Assembly: GCA_903904755.1 (NCBI GenBank)
Contig: CAIVDV010000009.1
Span: 186,001-250,000 of the forward strand
Length of the DNA: 64,000 nt
Direction: 5' to 3'
DNA from: an uncultured Acidobacteriaceae bacterium
GTDB taxonomy: Bacteria; Acidobacteriota; Terriglobia; Terriglobales; Acidobacteriaceae
Positions 16,535 through 26,106 of this stretch are shown here, one piece after another. The notes below the pieces were generated by a model. That model saw nothing but the letters and a program-made list of their open reading frames with translations, was not told where the DNA came from and did not search any database. Each line of letters opens with the position of its first letter. The first letter of the stretch is position 1. Made by a program: the position numbers and the translations under genes.

Positions 16535-18049
16535 ATGGAAACGCGCAGAACAGTCCTGAAGTACTTGACGGGCGCCGTAGGCGCATCCGCCTGCGGGCTT
16601 GATGCCCTGGAGTCGTTTGCACAGAATCTGAACGGATCTAGCGAAAAGCCGAACATCGTCTGCATCGTGGGCGAGGGGCTGCGCTGGGACGAGCTTTCCT
16701 CCACAGGCAACAAGCTGATTCAGACGCCCAATCTCGACCGCATCGGGCGCGAGGGCTGCACATTCAACAATTCATTCGTGGTCAACGCGCTCTGTCTGCC
16801 GTCGCGCGCAACTATGTTGACGGGCATGTACTCGCACACGACCGGCGCCGTTTCCAATGTGCAGGGCAAGATTCCGGAACGCTTCCCACTGGTCTCGGAC
16901 ATGCTACAAAAGGGCGGATATGAGACCGCGTTCCTGGGTAAGTCGCACATTGAAGGTGCGCTGATGGACCACTATTGGGATTATTACTTCGGGTTTGTCG
17001 GACAGGCCGATTACTACCGGCCGAAGATCACCGAGGGCGTCCGCGGCAAATACGGGCCCGCCAAGCTCTATGTGGGCGAGTATGTTGATACCCTGCTGAC
17101 GCGCAAGGCCGTCGAGTGGCTCAAGCAGGAGCGCACCAAACCGTTTTGCCTGTTCTTGTGGTTCTATGCGCCGCACGCGCCATTTTATCGGCCAAAGGAT
17201 CTGGTCAACGACTTGAATGGTGTGCCGATTCCCAAGCCGAAGACCTTTGGCGAAGACCAGAAAGGCTATCCTGGAAAACCGCGCGCCGTGGCCGATGCTG
17301 ACAACAAGATCGGCTACTCAGAGGTCTTCAGCGACGATCCGAGATCTCTGGAAGAGCTAGTGAAGGATCACTACGCTGGCGTCGAGGATAACGACCGCAA
17401 CATGGGGGCGATCTGGCAGGAACTGGAGCGGCAGAAGATCGCCGGAAACACCGCGGTGCTGCTCAGTTCCGATCATGGATTCTTTCTGGGTGAGCACCAC
17501 CTCTACGACAAGAGGCTGATGTATGAGCCGTCGATCCGCGTTCCTATGATGATCCGCTATCCGGGCAAGGTGAAGGCTGGGGCGAAATCAAATGAGATGG
17601 TGCTTAACCTCGATATGGCGCCAACACTCCTGGAGATTGCGGGGCTGGCCGTGCCCGGCGAACTGCAGGGAAAGAGTATGCTGCCCCTTGCTGAGGGCAA
17701 GGCCAATGTCGAGTGGCGGAAAGACTGGCTCTACGAGTACTACGAGTACCCTGGCTTCGAAAACGTGCGGCCCTGCCGCGGCGTGCGAACAGACCGCTAC
17801 AAGCTGATTCACTTTATCATCGAGCCACAGGAGTTTGAACTCTACGATTTACACAAAGATCCGGACGAGATGAACAACCTCTACGGTAAGGCAGGATATG
17901 AGGAGTTGTCGGCGCATCTCAGGGAGAGGCTTGCTGCGCTGAGGGCCGAGACAAACGACACGTTTGAATACAAACCGAGTGGTTTCCCGGCACACATGGA
18001 CCTGGGAACACTCTCCGAATCGAGCTTGGCCCCGCGAGCAAAGGAGTGA
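16535..18049 (+). CDS. Exported sulfatase, Cys-type
   Basis: 504-residue sulfatase of the alkaline-phosphatase superfamily. Twin-arginine-like signal at the start (METRRTVLKYLTGAVGASAC). The formylglycine motif is CLPSR at residues 87-91, the cysteine to be modified by the adjacent maturase, followed by ATMLTG. A second metal-site motif, SSDHGFFLGEHHLYDKRLMYE, is intact. The N-terminal metal-ligand pair, normally Asp-Asp in a motif such as ADDLRWD, reads VGEGLRWDE here (residues 45-53), so one or both ligands are changed. Substrate unknown; a sulfated polysaccharide is typical of this family. Cys20 is also lipobox-like. Promoter mapped at 16422-16450; the divergent maturase is its partner. 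Confidence 0.9.
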   Translation: METRRTVLKYLTGAVGASACGLDALESFAQNLNGSSEKPNIVCIVGEGLRWDELSSTGNKLIQTPNLDRIGREGCTFNNSFVVNALCLPSRATMLTGMYSHTTGAVSNVQGKIPERFPLVSDMLQKGGYETAFLGKSHIEGALMDHYWDYYFGFVGQADYYRPKITEGVRGKYGPAKLYVGEYVDTLLTRKAVEWLKQERTKPFCLFLWFYAPHAPFYRPKDLVNDLNGVPIPKPKTFGEDQKGYPGKPRAVADADNKIGYSEVFSDDPRSLEELVKDHYAGVEDNDRNMGAIWQELERQKIAGNTAVLLSSDHGFFLGEHHLYDKRLMYEPSIRVPMMIRYPGKVKAGAKSNEMVLNLDMAPTLLEIAGLAVPGELQGKSMLPLAEGKANVEWRKDWLYEYYEYPGFENVRPCRGVRTDRYKLIHFIIEPQEFELYDLHKDPDEMNNLYGKAGYEELSAHLRERLAALRAETNDTFEYKPSGFPAHMDLGTLSESSLAPRAKE

Positions 18050-18240
18050 TTTCGCAATTGAATTGCGTCGGTCGTGGAAGGACATTTCGAGTAATAATCC
18101 GAGCAGTTCCGACCAGCGTTTGCATCTGTCGGGACTGCTCAGGTAGTCAGGTGTTGTGTTGATTCTCGGGTGTTGCCGGGGGGTGTGGCGTGGAATTGGG
18201 TTGAACACAATCAGCAAGTTAGCTGCGGCTTCGCCGCGAT

Positions 18241-18261
18241 AGCGGGTTAGCGGGTTAGCGG
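18241..18261 (+). repeat. Tandem AGCGGGTT short repeat
   Basis: Two and a half copies of AGCGGGTT in tandem, ending in AGCGG. Related copies of AGCGGGGTTAGCGG occur at 14859, 37796 and 41562. Directly before it is a GCGGC/GCCGC hairpin with loop TTC (18225-18237). Confidence 0.6.
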
Positions 18262-18361
18262 TATTGCGCCGGTGCGGTTCCTTTGCGTCGTAACTGGCCG
18301 GGCGGCTCAAGATGACTGGCGGTTGTTGGGTTTGGGAAATGCAAAGGCAAGAGCAAAGGAA

Positions 18362-18444
18362 GAAGCAGATTCCCTGCGGGAATGACAAACAGAAAAGCAA
18401 GGGCAAAGGCAAAGACAGAAGCAGATTCCCTGCGGGAATGACAA
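18362..18444 (+). repeat. Two direct copies of a 27-bp palindromic repeat
   Basis: Identical 27-bp units at 18362-18388 and 18418-18444, each containing GCAGATTCCCTGCGGGAATG with an internal TTCCC/GGGAA palindrome and ending in ACAA. They start 56 nt apart; the space between is made of AAAGCAAAGGC-type purine-rich sequence that continues on both sides. Confidence 0.75.
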
Positions 18445-18490
18445 CAAGAAAAGCAAAGGCCAGAGCGAAAGCAAAGCCAAGGGCAAAATC

Positions 18491-18524
18491 AAAGCCGGAA
18501 CCCTGGTTGGGCTACCGGCTTTTT
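18491..18524. terminator. Hairpin terminator between sulfatase and galU
   Basis: Stem AAAGCCGG/CCGGCTTT (18491-18498 with 18515-18522), 16-nt loop, then further T residues on the plus strand; on the minus strand the stem is followed by GATTTT. Placed between convergent genes, so it may act for both. Confidence 0.55.
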
Positions 18525-18546
18525 GTTGGTCGAAATTGGGTGATGG

Positions 18547-19422
18547 TTACAGTGGCAGCGTCTTGAGGTAGTCGCGGAATTTGGCGCCGAAGTCGTCGCG
18601 TTTGAGGGCGAACTCCACGGTGGCCTGCAACATGCCGAATTTGTCGCCGGCGTCGAAGCGTTTGCCGTCGAAGGTGTAGCCGAAAACCTGCTCGTGGTTG
18701 AGCAGGGCGAGGATGCCGTCGGTGAGCTGAATTTCTCCGCCCTGGCCGGGGGTGGTTTGTTCGAGAAGTTCGAAGACGCGGGGAGTGAGGACGTAGCGGC
18801 CGATGATGGCCTGTTTGGAGGGCGCGACTTCGAACTTGGGCTTTTCGACCATGCCTGTGCAGTTGTAGATGCGCGGGTTGGTCGGATCCTGCGAGCCGGC
18901 GAGGACGCCGTAGGCGCTGATGCTCGGCCCTTCGATGGTCATGGTGGCCAGCACCGAGCCGCCGCGCTGGTTGTACACATCCATCATCTGGCCGATGCAG
19001 GGGGTTTCCGCGTCGATGACGTCGTCGGGCAGCAGGACGGCGAAGGGCTCCTTGCCGACCAACTGCTTGGCGCACAGCACGGCATGGCCCAGCCCCAGCG
19101 GCTCCTTCTGGCGAACGTAGCTGATGCGGGCCATGGAGGAGATTTTGCGGGAGATTTCCAGCAGCTCTTTCTTGCCCTTGCGCTCCAGCGTGGCATCGAG
19201 CTCGTAGCTGATGTCGAAGTGGTCTTCCATGGCGCCCTTGCCGCGCCCGGTGACGAAGATGATGTGCTCAATGCCGGCCTCGATGGCCTCTTCCACGCCG
19301 TACTGGATGATGGGCTTGTCTACGAGCGAGAGCATTTCCTTGGGGATGACTTTGGTGGCGGGCAGGAAGCGTGTGCCGAGACCTCCGGCGGGGAATACTG
19401 CGGTGCGGACTTTCTGGGACAT
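18547..19422 (-). CDS. galU: UTP--glucose-1-phosphate uridylyltransferase
   Basis: GalU, forming UDP-glucose from UTP and glucose-1-phosphate for cell-envelope polysaccharides and glycogen-type glucans. 291 residues, the usual length. The nucleotide-binding start FPAGGLGTRFLPATK and the following PKEMLSLVDKPIIQYGVEEA are classical; FAVLLPDDVID holds the metal-binding Asp. I start at ATG 19422, preceded by AAGGA about 10 nt upstream; the frame is open for 25 further codons, but those residues are not homologous in character. It stands alone, convergent with the sulfatase. Confidence 0.96.
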   Translation of the reverse strand: MSQKVRTAVFPAGGLGTRFLPATKVIPKEMLSLVDKPIIQYGVEEAIEAGIEHIIFVTGRGKGAMEDHFDISYELDATLERKGKKELLEISRKISSMARISYVRQKEPLGLGHAVLCAKQLVGKEPFAVLLPDDVIDAETPCIGQMMDVYNQRGGSVLATMTIEGPSISAYGVLAGSQDPTNPRIYNCTGMVEKPKFEVAPSKQAIIGRYVLTPRVFELLEQTTPGQGGEIQLTDGILALLNHEQVFGYTFDGKRFDAGDKFGMLQATVEFALKRDDFGAKFRDYLKTLPL

Positions 19423-19559
19423 GGGGGGGAATCCTTTCCGGAGCGATGCCTTGGCAGAGAAGCGGGGTAACCGGGAGCAAATCTGCCTCGGTAACAAGTT
19501 ACGTTACCGAGGCAGTAGTTTCCAATGACGCTAAAGCAGCATTTTTTGCGGATGGCTGC

Positions 19560-21332
19560 TTACAGCGCCGGGGAATCGTCGCCAAGCAGCGTGGCGCGGA
19601 CGATTTTGATGGGCGGGAAGCCCTGGCGGAGGAAGTCGTCGTGGAACTTCTGGAGCGAGAAGGCGGCACCCTGCTTTTTGCGGAGGTCGTCGCGGAGCTT
19701 GAGAATCTCCAGCTTGCCCAGCGTGTAGTAGAGATACGTCGGGTCGTTCGTCCCCCGCTTGGTCTCAACGATGGCGGTCTCGTGCGACTGGTAGCCTTCC
19801 TTCTCAAAGAAGGCGATGGCCTGGTCCATGGTCATGGAGCCGGTGTGCATCTGGATACCGACGAGGAAGCGGGCGTTGCGGAGCAGCGCATCCTGCAGCT
19901 GGCCGAGGCGGAGGAACTTGGATTCGCGCTCGTTGGCAGCGCCCGCACCGGGCTGCCCGTAGCCCTCATCCAGCATCATCTGCTCGCAATAGTGGGCCCA
20001 GCCTTCGGCGTTGGAGGCGGCGCCGAGCAACTTGCGGACGCGGCTGGGGCCCTGCGGAACCCAGAGGAACTGGATGTAGTGGCCAGGATAGGCCTCGTGG
20101 ACGGCGGTGCTGATGACGGTGCCGACGTTGAAGGAGTGCATGAAGCTCTCGACCTGGTCGGGGGTCATGGAAGGGTCGGGAAGTGTGACGTTGAAATAGG
20201 CCTCAGTGGCGTGGGTTTCAAAGGGGCCCGGGGTATCCATGGAGGCGAAGGTGGTGGCGCGCATGAAGGGCGGGGTTTCTTCGAGGATGGGGCGCACGTC
20301 GGTGGGGATGGTGACGATGTGGTGCTGCTGGATGAAGCTGATGAGGCCGTCGAAGGTGGCACGGAAGGCGGCGAGAAGCTTGTCGGGCGCGGGGTGGTTC
20401 TGGCCGAGCTCTTCGAGGACGGCGCGGGGGTCCTTGTTGGGCTCGAGCTCGCGGGCGATGCGGTTGAACTCGGCCTGGTTTTTGGCGATGTTGGCACGGC
20501 CGATGGCGGTCAGCTGGTCGAGCGGGGTATCGACCATTTCGTCGTAGGAGAGCTTTTTGCGGAAGGTGTCGGCGCCGATGCGGAAGTCGCCGTTGGAGCG
20601 GGGGAGCAGGTCGGATTTCAGCCAGGCCTGGTAGTCGTTGAGGGCGGCGATGACGGCTGCATTGGTGGTGGCGAAGTCCTGGAGGAGGGCGGCGTCTTTG
20701 GCGTCAACAAAGGCGAGGGGGACGTCGTGCTGGAAGAAAGCGACGATTCCGGGGAGTTGCTCGATGGCGATTTCGGTGTAGACCCTGGGCGGGTTGACGA
20801 GGTTTTTGCGGGCATCCAGCAGCAGCGCGGGCATCTGGCGTTCGCGGGCGATGAGGGATCGGAGGCGGTCATCGGGCGAGGCGAACTTGCGCTCCATCAG
20901 GGAGAAGGCGGCGTTGGAGATGGCGCCGGAGTAGTTGTCAGGATTCTTCTGCCAGGAGCGGATGACCTCAAGGGAGAGCAGGGTGGAGCGGATGTTGCCG
21001 AGGACCAGCTCGCGGTCGGCGCGATTGACGGGGTTGAGACCGGCGGCGGGGATGGCCACGATGCGCTGCTCAAACTGGTGCAGGGCGGCGATTTCCGCGT
21101 CGATGCTGGCGCGGGAGTAGGAATCCAACTGGGCATCGTACTGGTGGTAGCCGGTCAGCGTTGCGCCGGTGGGGTTGTAGGGCAAGTAGAGCTGGTCGAA
21201 GTAGGCGTCGGATGCAGCGAGAAAAGCTGCATTGGCGTCGGCTGGCTGGGCGGGGGCCTGGGCGGGTGTTTGAGCGGGCATGAGGGCGGCTCCGAGTAGC
21301 AGGGTGGTCAGGCGAAGGGCGAGGGTTTTCAT
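19560..21332 (-). CDS. DUF885-family exported zinc peptidase
   Basis: 590-residue DUF885 protein. A signal peptide (residues 1 to about 20, ending MPAQ) leads to a Pro/Ala/Gln-rich linker and then a long helical domain. The zinc motif HEAYPGH (HExxxGH type) lies in AVHEAYPGHYIQ, followed by NAEGWAHYCEQMMLDEGY, which carries the distal glutamate; together they indicate a gluzincin-like metallopeptidase with a helical M32/M3-like fold. Substrate unknown. Start ATG 21332 follows AGGAG by 5 nt. It lies 24 nt downstream of mfd on the same strand and is probably co-transcribed with it, though no functional link is evident. Confidence 0.88.
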   Translation of the reverse strand: MKTLALRLTTLLLGAALMPAQTPAQAPAQPADANAAFLAASDAYFDQLYLPYNPTGATLTGYHQYDAQLDSYSRASIDAEIAALHQFEQRIVAIPAAGLNPVNRADRELVLGNIRSTLLSLEVIRSWQKNPDNYSGAISNAAFSLMERKFASPDDRLRSLIARERQMPALLLDARKNLVNPPRVYTEIAIEQLPGIVAFFQHDVPLAFVDAKDAALLQDFATTNAAVIAALNDYQAWLKSDLLPRSNGDFRIGADTFRKKLSYDEMVDTPLDQLTAIGRANIAKNQAEFNRIARELEPNKDPRAVLEELGQNHPAPDKLLAAFRATFDGLISFIQQHHIVTIPTDVRPILEETPPFMRATTFASMDTPGPFETHATEAYFNVTLPDPSMTPDQVESFMHSFNVGTVISTAVHEAYPGHYIQFLWVPQGPSRVRKLLGAASNAEGWAHYCEQMMLDEGYGQPGAGAANERESKFLRLGQLQDALLRNARFLVGIQMHTGSMTMDQAIAFFEKEGYQSHETAIVETKRGTNDPTYLYYTLGKLEILKLRDDLRKKQGAAFSLQKFHDDFLRQGFPPIKIVRATLLGDDSPAL

Positions 21333-21356
21333 CAGGGCTCCTAAGGGGAATTGGGG

Positions 21357-24300
21357 TCAGGCGACTTGTGCGGGGACGGGGTCGGCCTGGATGGCTTCCA
21401 GCAGGGTTACAGCTTCAGTGAGGACGGTGATGGGGTCGCCTGCGCTCAGCGGGAACTTGAGCACGCCCTGGGGAGTGAACTGGGCTCCCTTGCGGGCGTT
21501 GCGGGCGACCAGTTTCATCAGGCGGCCGGGATCGACAGAGGCGGTCTCGGTGAACTTGAGGTGGAGCAGGTCGCGCTTGCGGTCGAGTTGGGAGACGCCG
21601 ATGCGCTCGCAGATCATGCGCACGAGGGAGGCGCGAAGGAGATGCTCCGTGTGCTCCGGCAGCGGACCGTAGCGGTCTTCCAGCTCGGCGCGGACGTCGG
21701 CAAGGGCGGTGTCGGAGTTGGCGCCGGCAATCTTCTTGTAGAGGCGCAGGCGCTGGTTTTCTTCGGGGACGTAGTTCTCTTCAATGCGTAGGGCGATGCC
21801 GAGGTTGAGCTGGGCGGCGGGGCGCTCTTCAGTATTTTCGCCCTTCAGCTCGCGGACTGCGTGCTCCAGCATCGTCGTGTACATCTCAAAACCGACAGCC
21901 TCGATGTGACCGCTCTGCTCGCCGCCGAGCATGTTGCCCGCGCCGCGGAGTTCCAGGTCGAGCGCGGCGATTTTGAAGCCTGCGCCGAGATCAGAGAATT
22001 CCTTGAGGGCGGCGAGGCGGCGGCGGGCAATGTCAGTGAGTTCGCGCTCGGGCGGGATAAGGAGATAGGCGTAGGCGCGGCGGTTGGAGCGGCCGACGCG
22101 GCCGCGAAGCTGATACAGCTCTGACAACCCATGCCGGTCCGCGCGGTTGATCAAAATCGTGTTGGCCCGCGAAATATCCAAACCATTCTCAATAATCGAT
22201 GTCGCCACCAGCACGTCGTACTCGCCGTTCACAAAGGCCAGCATCACACGCTCCAGCTCAGCCTCGCCCATTTGCCCGTGGCCGACGACGACGCGGGCGG
22301 CGGGGACGAGCTCGTGGATTTTGGCGGCGAGCTCGTAGATGCTTTCCACGCGATTGTGTACAAAGTACACCTGCCCGCCACGCTCCATTTCCAGCTCAAT
22401 GGCAGAGCGGACCAGCTTTTCGTCGAATTTGGCGACGACGGTCTGGATGGCCATGCGGTCTTTCGGCGGCGTCTCAATCACGCTCATATCCCGCAGCCCG
22501 ATCAGCGACATATGCAGCGTGCGCGGAATCGGCGTGGCAGACATGGAGAGCACATCAATCGCGCGCCGCATCTGCTTCAGCTTTTCCTTGTGGCGGACCC
22601 CGAAGCGCTGCTCCTCGTCGATGACGAGCAGGCCGAGGTCGAGGAACTTGATGTCCTGCGAAATCAGCCGATGCGTCCCCACCAGAATGTCAATCTTCCC
22701 GGCTTCCAGTCGCTCCAGAATCGCCTTCTGCTCCTTCGGCGTGCGGAAGCGGGAGATCATCTCCACGTTAATCGGGAACTGGCTGAAGCGCCGCTTGAAG
22801 GTCTCAAAGTGCTGGAAAGCGAGAATCGTCGTCGGCGTCAGAACCGCCACCTGCTTGCCGTCCTGCACAGCCTTGAAGGCGGCACGCATGGCCACTTCCG
22901 TCTTGCCATAGCCAACGTCGCCGCACAGCAGCCGGTCCATCGGCCGGTCGGATTCCATATCGCGCTTGATGTCGGCAATCGCGTTCAGTTGGTCGTCAGT
23001 TTCGGTGTAGTCGAAGGACTCTTCAAACTCAAGCTGGAACTCGTTATCGACGGTGAAGCTGTGCCCCTTGGCGGCGTGGCGCTCGGCGTAGAGCTTCAGC
23101 AGCTCGTCGGCCATGTCTTCCATGGCCTTTTTCACGCGGGCCTTGGTTTTGGCCCACTGCTGGGAGCCGAGCTTGTTGAGGACGGGCGCAGGGCCGGAAT
23201 CCGTAGAGCGGTATTTCTGGATAAGGTCCAGCCGGGTCAGCGGCACATACAACCGCGCGGAGTCAGCAAACTCCAGAATCATGAACTCGACCGTGACGCC
23301 GTCCTGCTCAATCTCCTTGAGGCCGACGTAGCGGCCGATGCCGTGCTCGACGTGGACGACGTAGTCGCCAATCGCCAGGTCGCGGAAGTCCGAAACAAAT
23401 GCCGCGGTTTTGGACTTGCGCGGCTCCATGCGGGCGGTGATGTCGGCCTCGTCGTTGAGGTCGTTTGCGCCAAAAAGCAGGAAGTTCGCCTCGGGAATGC
23501 TGACGCCTGCGGCCAGTTGCGCGCGCACAATAATCGGCACACGGACGCTGCCCGAGAGATGGCTCGACTCGTCATAAAGATTTTCGCTTCCCGCGTGGTG
23601 GTTGCGGCTGCCCAGCCGGTAGGGCAACTGGTACTCGCGCAGCACGGTGGCCAGGCGCTCCACCTCAGCCTGATTCGGCGCGGCCAGCAGGATGCGCTGG
23701 TCCTGTGCTACAAGATTCCGAATCTGCTCAATAAACGCCGGGATGGACCCATGGAAGCGCAGGGTGGGCCGCGTGGCAAACTCAATCTCGCCCATGGTCA
23801 GGTCGTCGTCAATCACATCCACCGCGCCCAACTGGTCAAGGTCCAGCCCCGGATGCGAGGCCAGCATCGCCTGCAGCAGTTCCGGGCGGATGTAGATATC
23901 TTCCGGCGTCACCAGCGAGCCAATCGCAGACCGGTCGTAGCGCTGCTGCACCTTGTTCCACCAGCGGTCGATCTGGTTGCGGACCATGCCCGGCTCCTCT
24001 ACAAACAGCGAGCACTTCGGCAGCAGCTTCAGCAGGTAAGTTTCAGCCCCGGCGACGGCAGAGAAGAACTCCCAGCCGGGGAAGATGGTTGCGCCCTGGT
24101 CGGCGGCGAGATCGGCAAGGTCATCGCCGCCGTCCTCTTCCAGCGATTGCCGGCTCAGCCGCGCATGGATGGCGGCCAGCATCTTCCCCGTCGCCGGAGT
24201 TTCCGTCAGCGGCAGCAGCAGTGCTTCGTCCAGGCCAGAGCTGGAGCGCTGGGTTTCGGGATCGAACTTCCGCATCGACTCAATCTCGTCGCCGAAGAAG

Positions 24301-24917
24301 TCGATGCGGATGGGACGATCCGCTTCAGGCGAATACACATCCAGAATGCCGCCGCGCCTTGCAAACTGCCCCGGCATCTCCACCAGATCCACCTGCGTGT
24401 AGCCCACGCTCGCCAAGTGGTCCACCAGCATCCCCACATCCACCTCTTCCCCAACCTCCAGCCGCAGCGCGAGGCCGGCGTAGTGGTTGCGCGGGAACAG
24501 CCGCAGCGCCACCGACTCCACCGGCACAACCAGAATGCTGATGGCCCCCGAAACAAACTTCCACAGCGCAGCAGCCCGCTGCTCCTGGATATCCGGATGC
24601 GGGGACAGGTTCTCAAAGGGCAGAACGTCGTGAGCGGGCAGGCGCATCACGCGTTTGGGGTCAATCGCCCCGGTCAGGTCGCAGCCCGCGCGCAGGGCCA
24701 GCTCCAAGGCCTCCGCAGCCTTGTTGTCGGGCACGACAACAATGACGGGCTCTTTGGCGGCGCGGGCGAAGAGTGGGATGTAGATGGCGCGCGCGGTGAC
24801 GGTGAGCCCGGAGACACGACGTCGCCCCGTAGCCAGCGCAAGGTGGCGGCGTACGCGATCGAATGCGGAGGATTGCTCCAGCTCCGCGAGGACTTCGCGG
24901 ACGAACGGGAGGATCAT
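21357..24917 (-). CDS. mfd: Transcription-repair coupling factor Mfd
   Basis: Mfd removes RNA polymerase stalled at DNA lesions and recruits UvrA. 1186 residues. Domains in order: UvrB-like N-terminal module (1 to about 350), CarD-like RNA polymerase-interacting domain (about 520-590; [17 protein letters not shown]), SF2 translocase with Walker [19 protein letters not shown] as DEAD-like box, SATPIPRTL, and RGRVGRS as motif VI, then the TRCF C-terminal domain. I start at ATG 24917 ([10 protein letters not shown]); longer open sequence upstream is antisense to tdh and not part of the gene. TAAACT at 24933-24928 lies 10 nt before the ATG, a leaderless-type arrangement. Confidence 0.97.
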   Translation of the reverse strand: MILPFVREVLAELEQSSAFDRVRRHLALATGRRRVSGLTVTARAIYIPLFARAAKEPVIVVVPDNKAAEALELALRAGCDLTGAIDPKRVMRLPAHDVLPFENLSPHPDIQEQRAAALWKFVSGAISILVVPVESVALRLFPRNHYAGLALRLEVGEEVDVGMLVDHLASVGYTQVDLVEMPGQFARRGGILDVYSPEADRPIRIDFFGDEIESMRKFDPETQRSSSGLDEALLLPLTETPATGKMLAAIHARLSRQSLEEDGGDDLADLAADQGATIFPGWEFFSAVAGAETYLLKLLPKCSLFVEEPGMVRNQIDRWWNKVQQRYDRSAIGSLVTPEDIYIRPELLQAMLASHPGLDLDQLGAVDVIDDDLTMGEIEFATRPTLRFHGSIPAFIEQIRNLVAQDQRILLAAPNQAEVERLATVLREYQLPYRLGSRNHHAGSENLYDESSHLSGSVRVPIIVRAQLAAGVSIPEANFLLFGANDLNDEADITARMEPRKSKTAAFVSDFRDLAIGDYVVHVEHGIGRYVGLKEIEQDGVTVEFMILEFADSARLYVPLTRLDLIQKYRSTDSGPAPVLNKLGSQQWAKTKARVKKAMEDMADELLKLYAERHAAKGHSFTVDNEFQLEFEESFDYTETDDQLNAIADIKRDMESDRPMDRLLCGDVGYGKTEVAMRAAFKAVQDGKQVAVLTPTTILAFQHFETFKRRFSQFPINVEMISRFRTPKEQKAILERLEAGKIDILVGTHRLISQDIKFLDLGLLVIDEEQRFGVRHKEKLKQMRRAIDVLSMSATPIPRTLHMSLIGLRDMSVIETPPKDRMAIQTVVAKFDEKLVRSAIELEMERGGQVYFVHNRVESIYELAAKIHELVPAARVVVGHGQMGEAELERVMLAFVNGEYDVLVATSIIENGLDISRANTILINRADRHGLSELYQLRGRVGRSNRRAYAYLLIPPERELTDIARRRLAALKEFSDLGAGFKIAALDLELRGAGNMLGGEQSGHIEAVGFEMYTTMLEHAVRELKGENTEERPAAQLNLGIALRIEENYVPEENQRLRLYKKIAGANSDTALADVRAELEDRYGPLPEHTEHLLRASLVRMICERIGVSQLDRKRDLLHLKFTETASVDPGRLMKLVARNARKGAQFTPQGVLKFPLSAGDPITVLTEAVTLLEAIQADPVPAQVA

Positions 24918-25031
24918 AACTGCCCCCAGTTTACCAGTGTGGGGGTGGGGTATCCCGCTGCGTGGGAGGGGGATTCGACTCAGTTTCCCGAAAGGCTTAA
25001 AGTGGTGTTTCGCCCCCGGAGTGGCAGGGGC

Positions 25032-26075
25032 ATGGAGGCAACGGTGAAAGCGCTTGTGAAGAGCCGGGCTGAAAAAGGACTTTGGCTGGAAGAGATTTCG
25101 GTGCCGGAGTACGGCATAAACGACGTGCTGATCAAGGTGCGGTATGCCGGCATCTGCGGGACGGATGTGCATATCTATCAATGGGATGACTGGGCGCAGA
25201 AGACCATCCATGTGCCCATGGCCATCGGCCACGAATTTGTCGGCGAAGTGGTCGCGGTGGGGTCGAATGTGAACGACTTCTTCCCCGGCGACATCGTCAG
25301 CGGTGAAGGCCACGTCGTCTGCGGACGCTGCCGCAACTGCATGGCCGGCCGCCGTCACCTCTGCTCCAAAACCATGGGCGTCGGCGTCAACCGCGCCGGA
25401 GCCTTCGCCGAGTTCATCAGCCTGCCCATGACCAACATCTGGCGTCACCACCCCGGCATTGACCAGCGCGTGGCCGCCATTTTTGACCCGTTCGGGAACG
25501 CGGTACACACGGCGCTGAGCTTCCCGGTGCTGGGCGAAGACGTGCTCATCACCGGCGCAGGCCCCATCGGCATCATGGCCATTCCGGTCGTCAAGCACGC
25601 CGGCGCGCGCCACGTCGTCATTACGGACATGAATCCCTACCGGCTCTCGCTCGCCCGCAAAATGGGCGCGACGCTGGCCATCAACCCGGCAGAGACCTCC
25701 CTGGCCGAGGTGCAGAAGCAACTGCACATGTCCGAAGGCTTTGATGTCGGGCTGGAGATGAGCGGCAACCCCGTCGCGCTGAAGGACATGATTTCGAGCA
25801 TGAGCCACGGCGGCAAGATTGCCCTGCTGGGGATTCCGTCAAAGGAAATGCCCATGGACTGGAAGCAGGTCATCTTCAACATGATCACCATCAAGGGCAT
25901 CTACGGCCGCGAGATGTACGAGACCTGGTACAAGATGTCCGTGATGATCGACTCCGGCCTCGATATCTCGCCGGTGATCACACACGAGTACCCCCTGGCC
26001 GACTTCGAGCAGGGCTTTGCCGCCATGATCTCCGGGCAGACGGGCAAGGTTGTGCTGGATTTGACGACGCTTTAG
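25032..26075 (+). CDS. tdh: L-threonine 3-dehydrogenase
   Basis: Zinc-dependent medium-chain dehydrogenase oxidising L-threonine with NAD+ to 2-amino-3-ketobutyrate. 347 residues. Catalytic zinc ligands in [14 protein letters not shown] and GHEFVGEVV; structural zinc cysteines in [15 protein letters not shown]; Rossmann glycine motif GAGPIGIMA. The DVHIYQWD segment is diagnostic of TDH within this superfamily. Followed 31 nt later by kbl, the next enzyme, so the pair forms the threonine-to-glycine operon. Divergent from mfd (114 nt). Confidence 0.96.
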   Translation: MEATVKALVKSRAEKGLWLEEISVPEYGINDVLIKVRYAGICGTDVHIYQWDDWAQKTIHVPMAIGHEFVGEVVAVGSNVNDFFPGDIVSGEGHVVCGRCRNCMAGRRHLCSKTMGVGVNRAGAFAEFISLPMTNIWRHHPGIDQRVAAIFDPFGNAVHTALSFPVLGEDVLITGAGPIGIMAIPVVKHAGARHVVITDMNPYRLSLARKMGATLAINPAETSLAEVQKQLHMSEGFDVGLEMSGNPVALKDMISSMSHGGKIALLGIPSKEMPMDWKQVIFNMITIKGIYGREMYETWYKMSVMIDSGLDISPVITHEYPLADFEQGFAAMISGQTGKVVLDLTTL

Positions 26076-26106
26076 CTGCCGGAAGAGAAATTGCGAGGAG
26101 TTTGCC

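Larger units (their letters stand above)
18050..18546. other. Repeat-rich intergenic region after the sulfatase
   Basis: 497 nt without a credible gene. In order: an imperfect 12-bp inverted repeat (18101-18112 with 18129-18140, GAGCAGTTCCGA on the left, one G-T pair), a TTAGCGG tandem motif (18241-18261), two copies of a 27-bp palindrome-bearing repeat (18362-18388 and 18418-18444) embedded in a purine-rich AAAGCAAAGGC-like sequence, and a terminator hairpin (18491-18524). Confidence 0.6.

Noticed and set aside
18362-18444. CRISPR array
   Set aside because: Only two repeat copies, a low-complexity purine-rich spacer and no cas genes.
22131-25031. A long plus-strand frame running from within mfd into tdh
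   Set aside because: Only the part from ATG 25032 is a real protein (tdh). The upstream part is antisense to mfd and Arg/His/Pro-rich without motifs.
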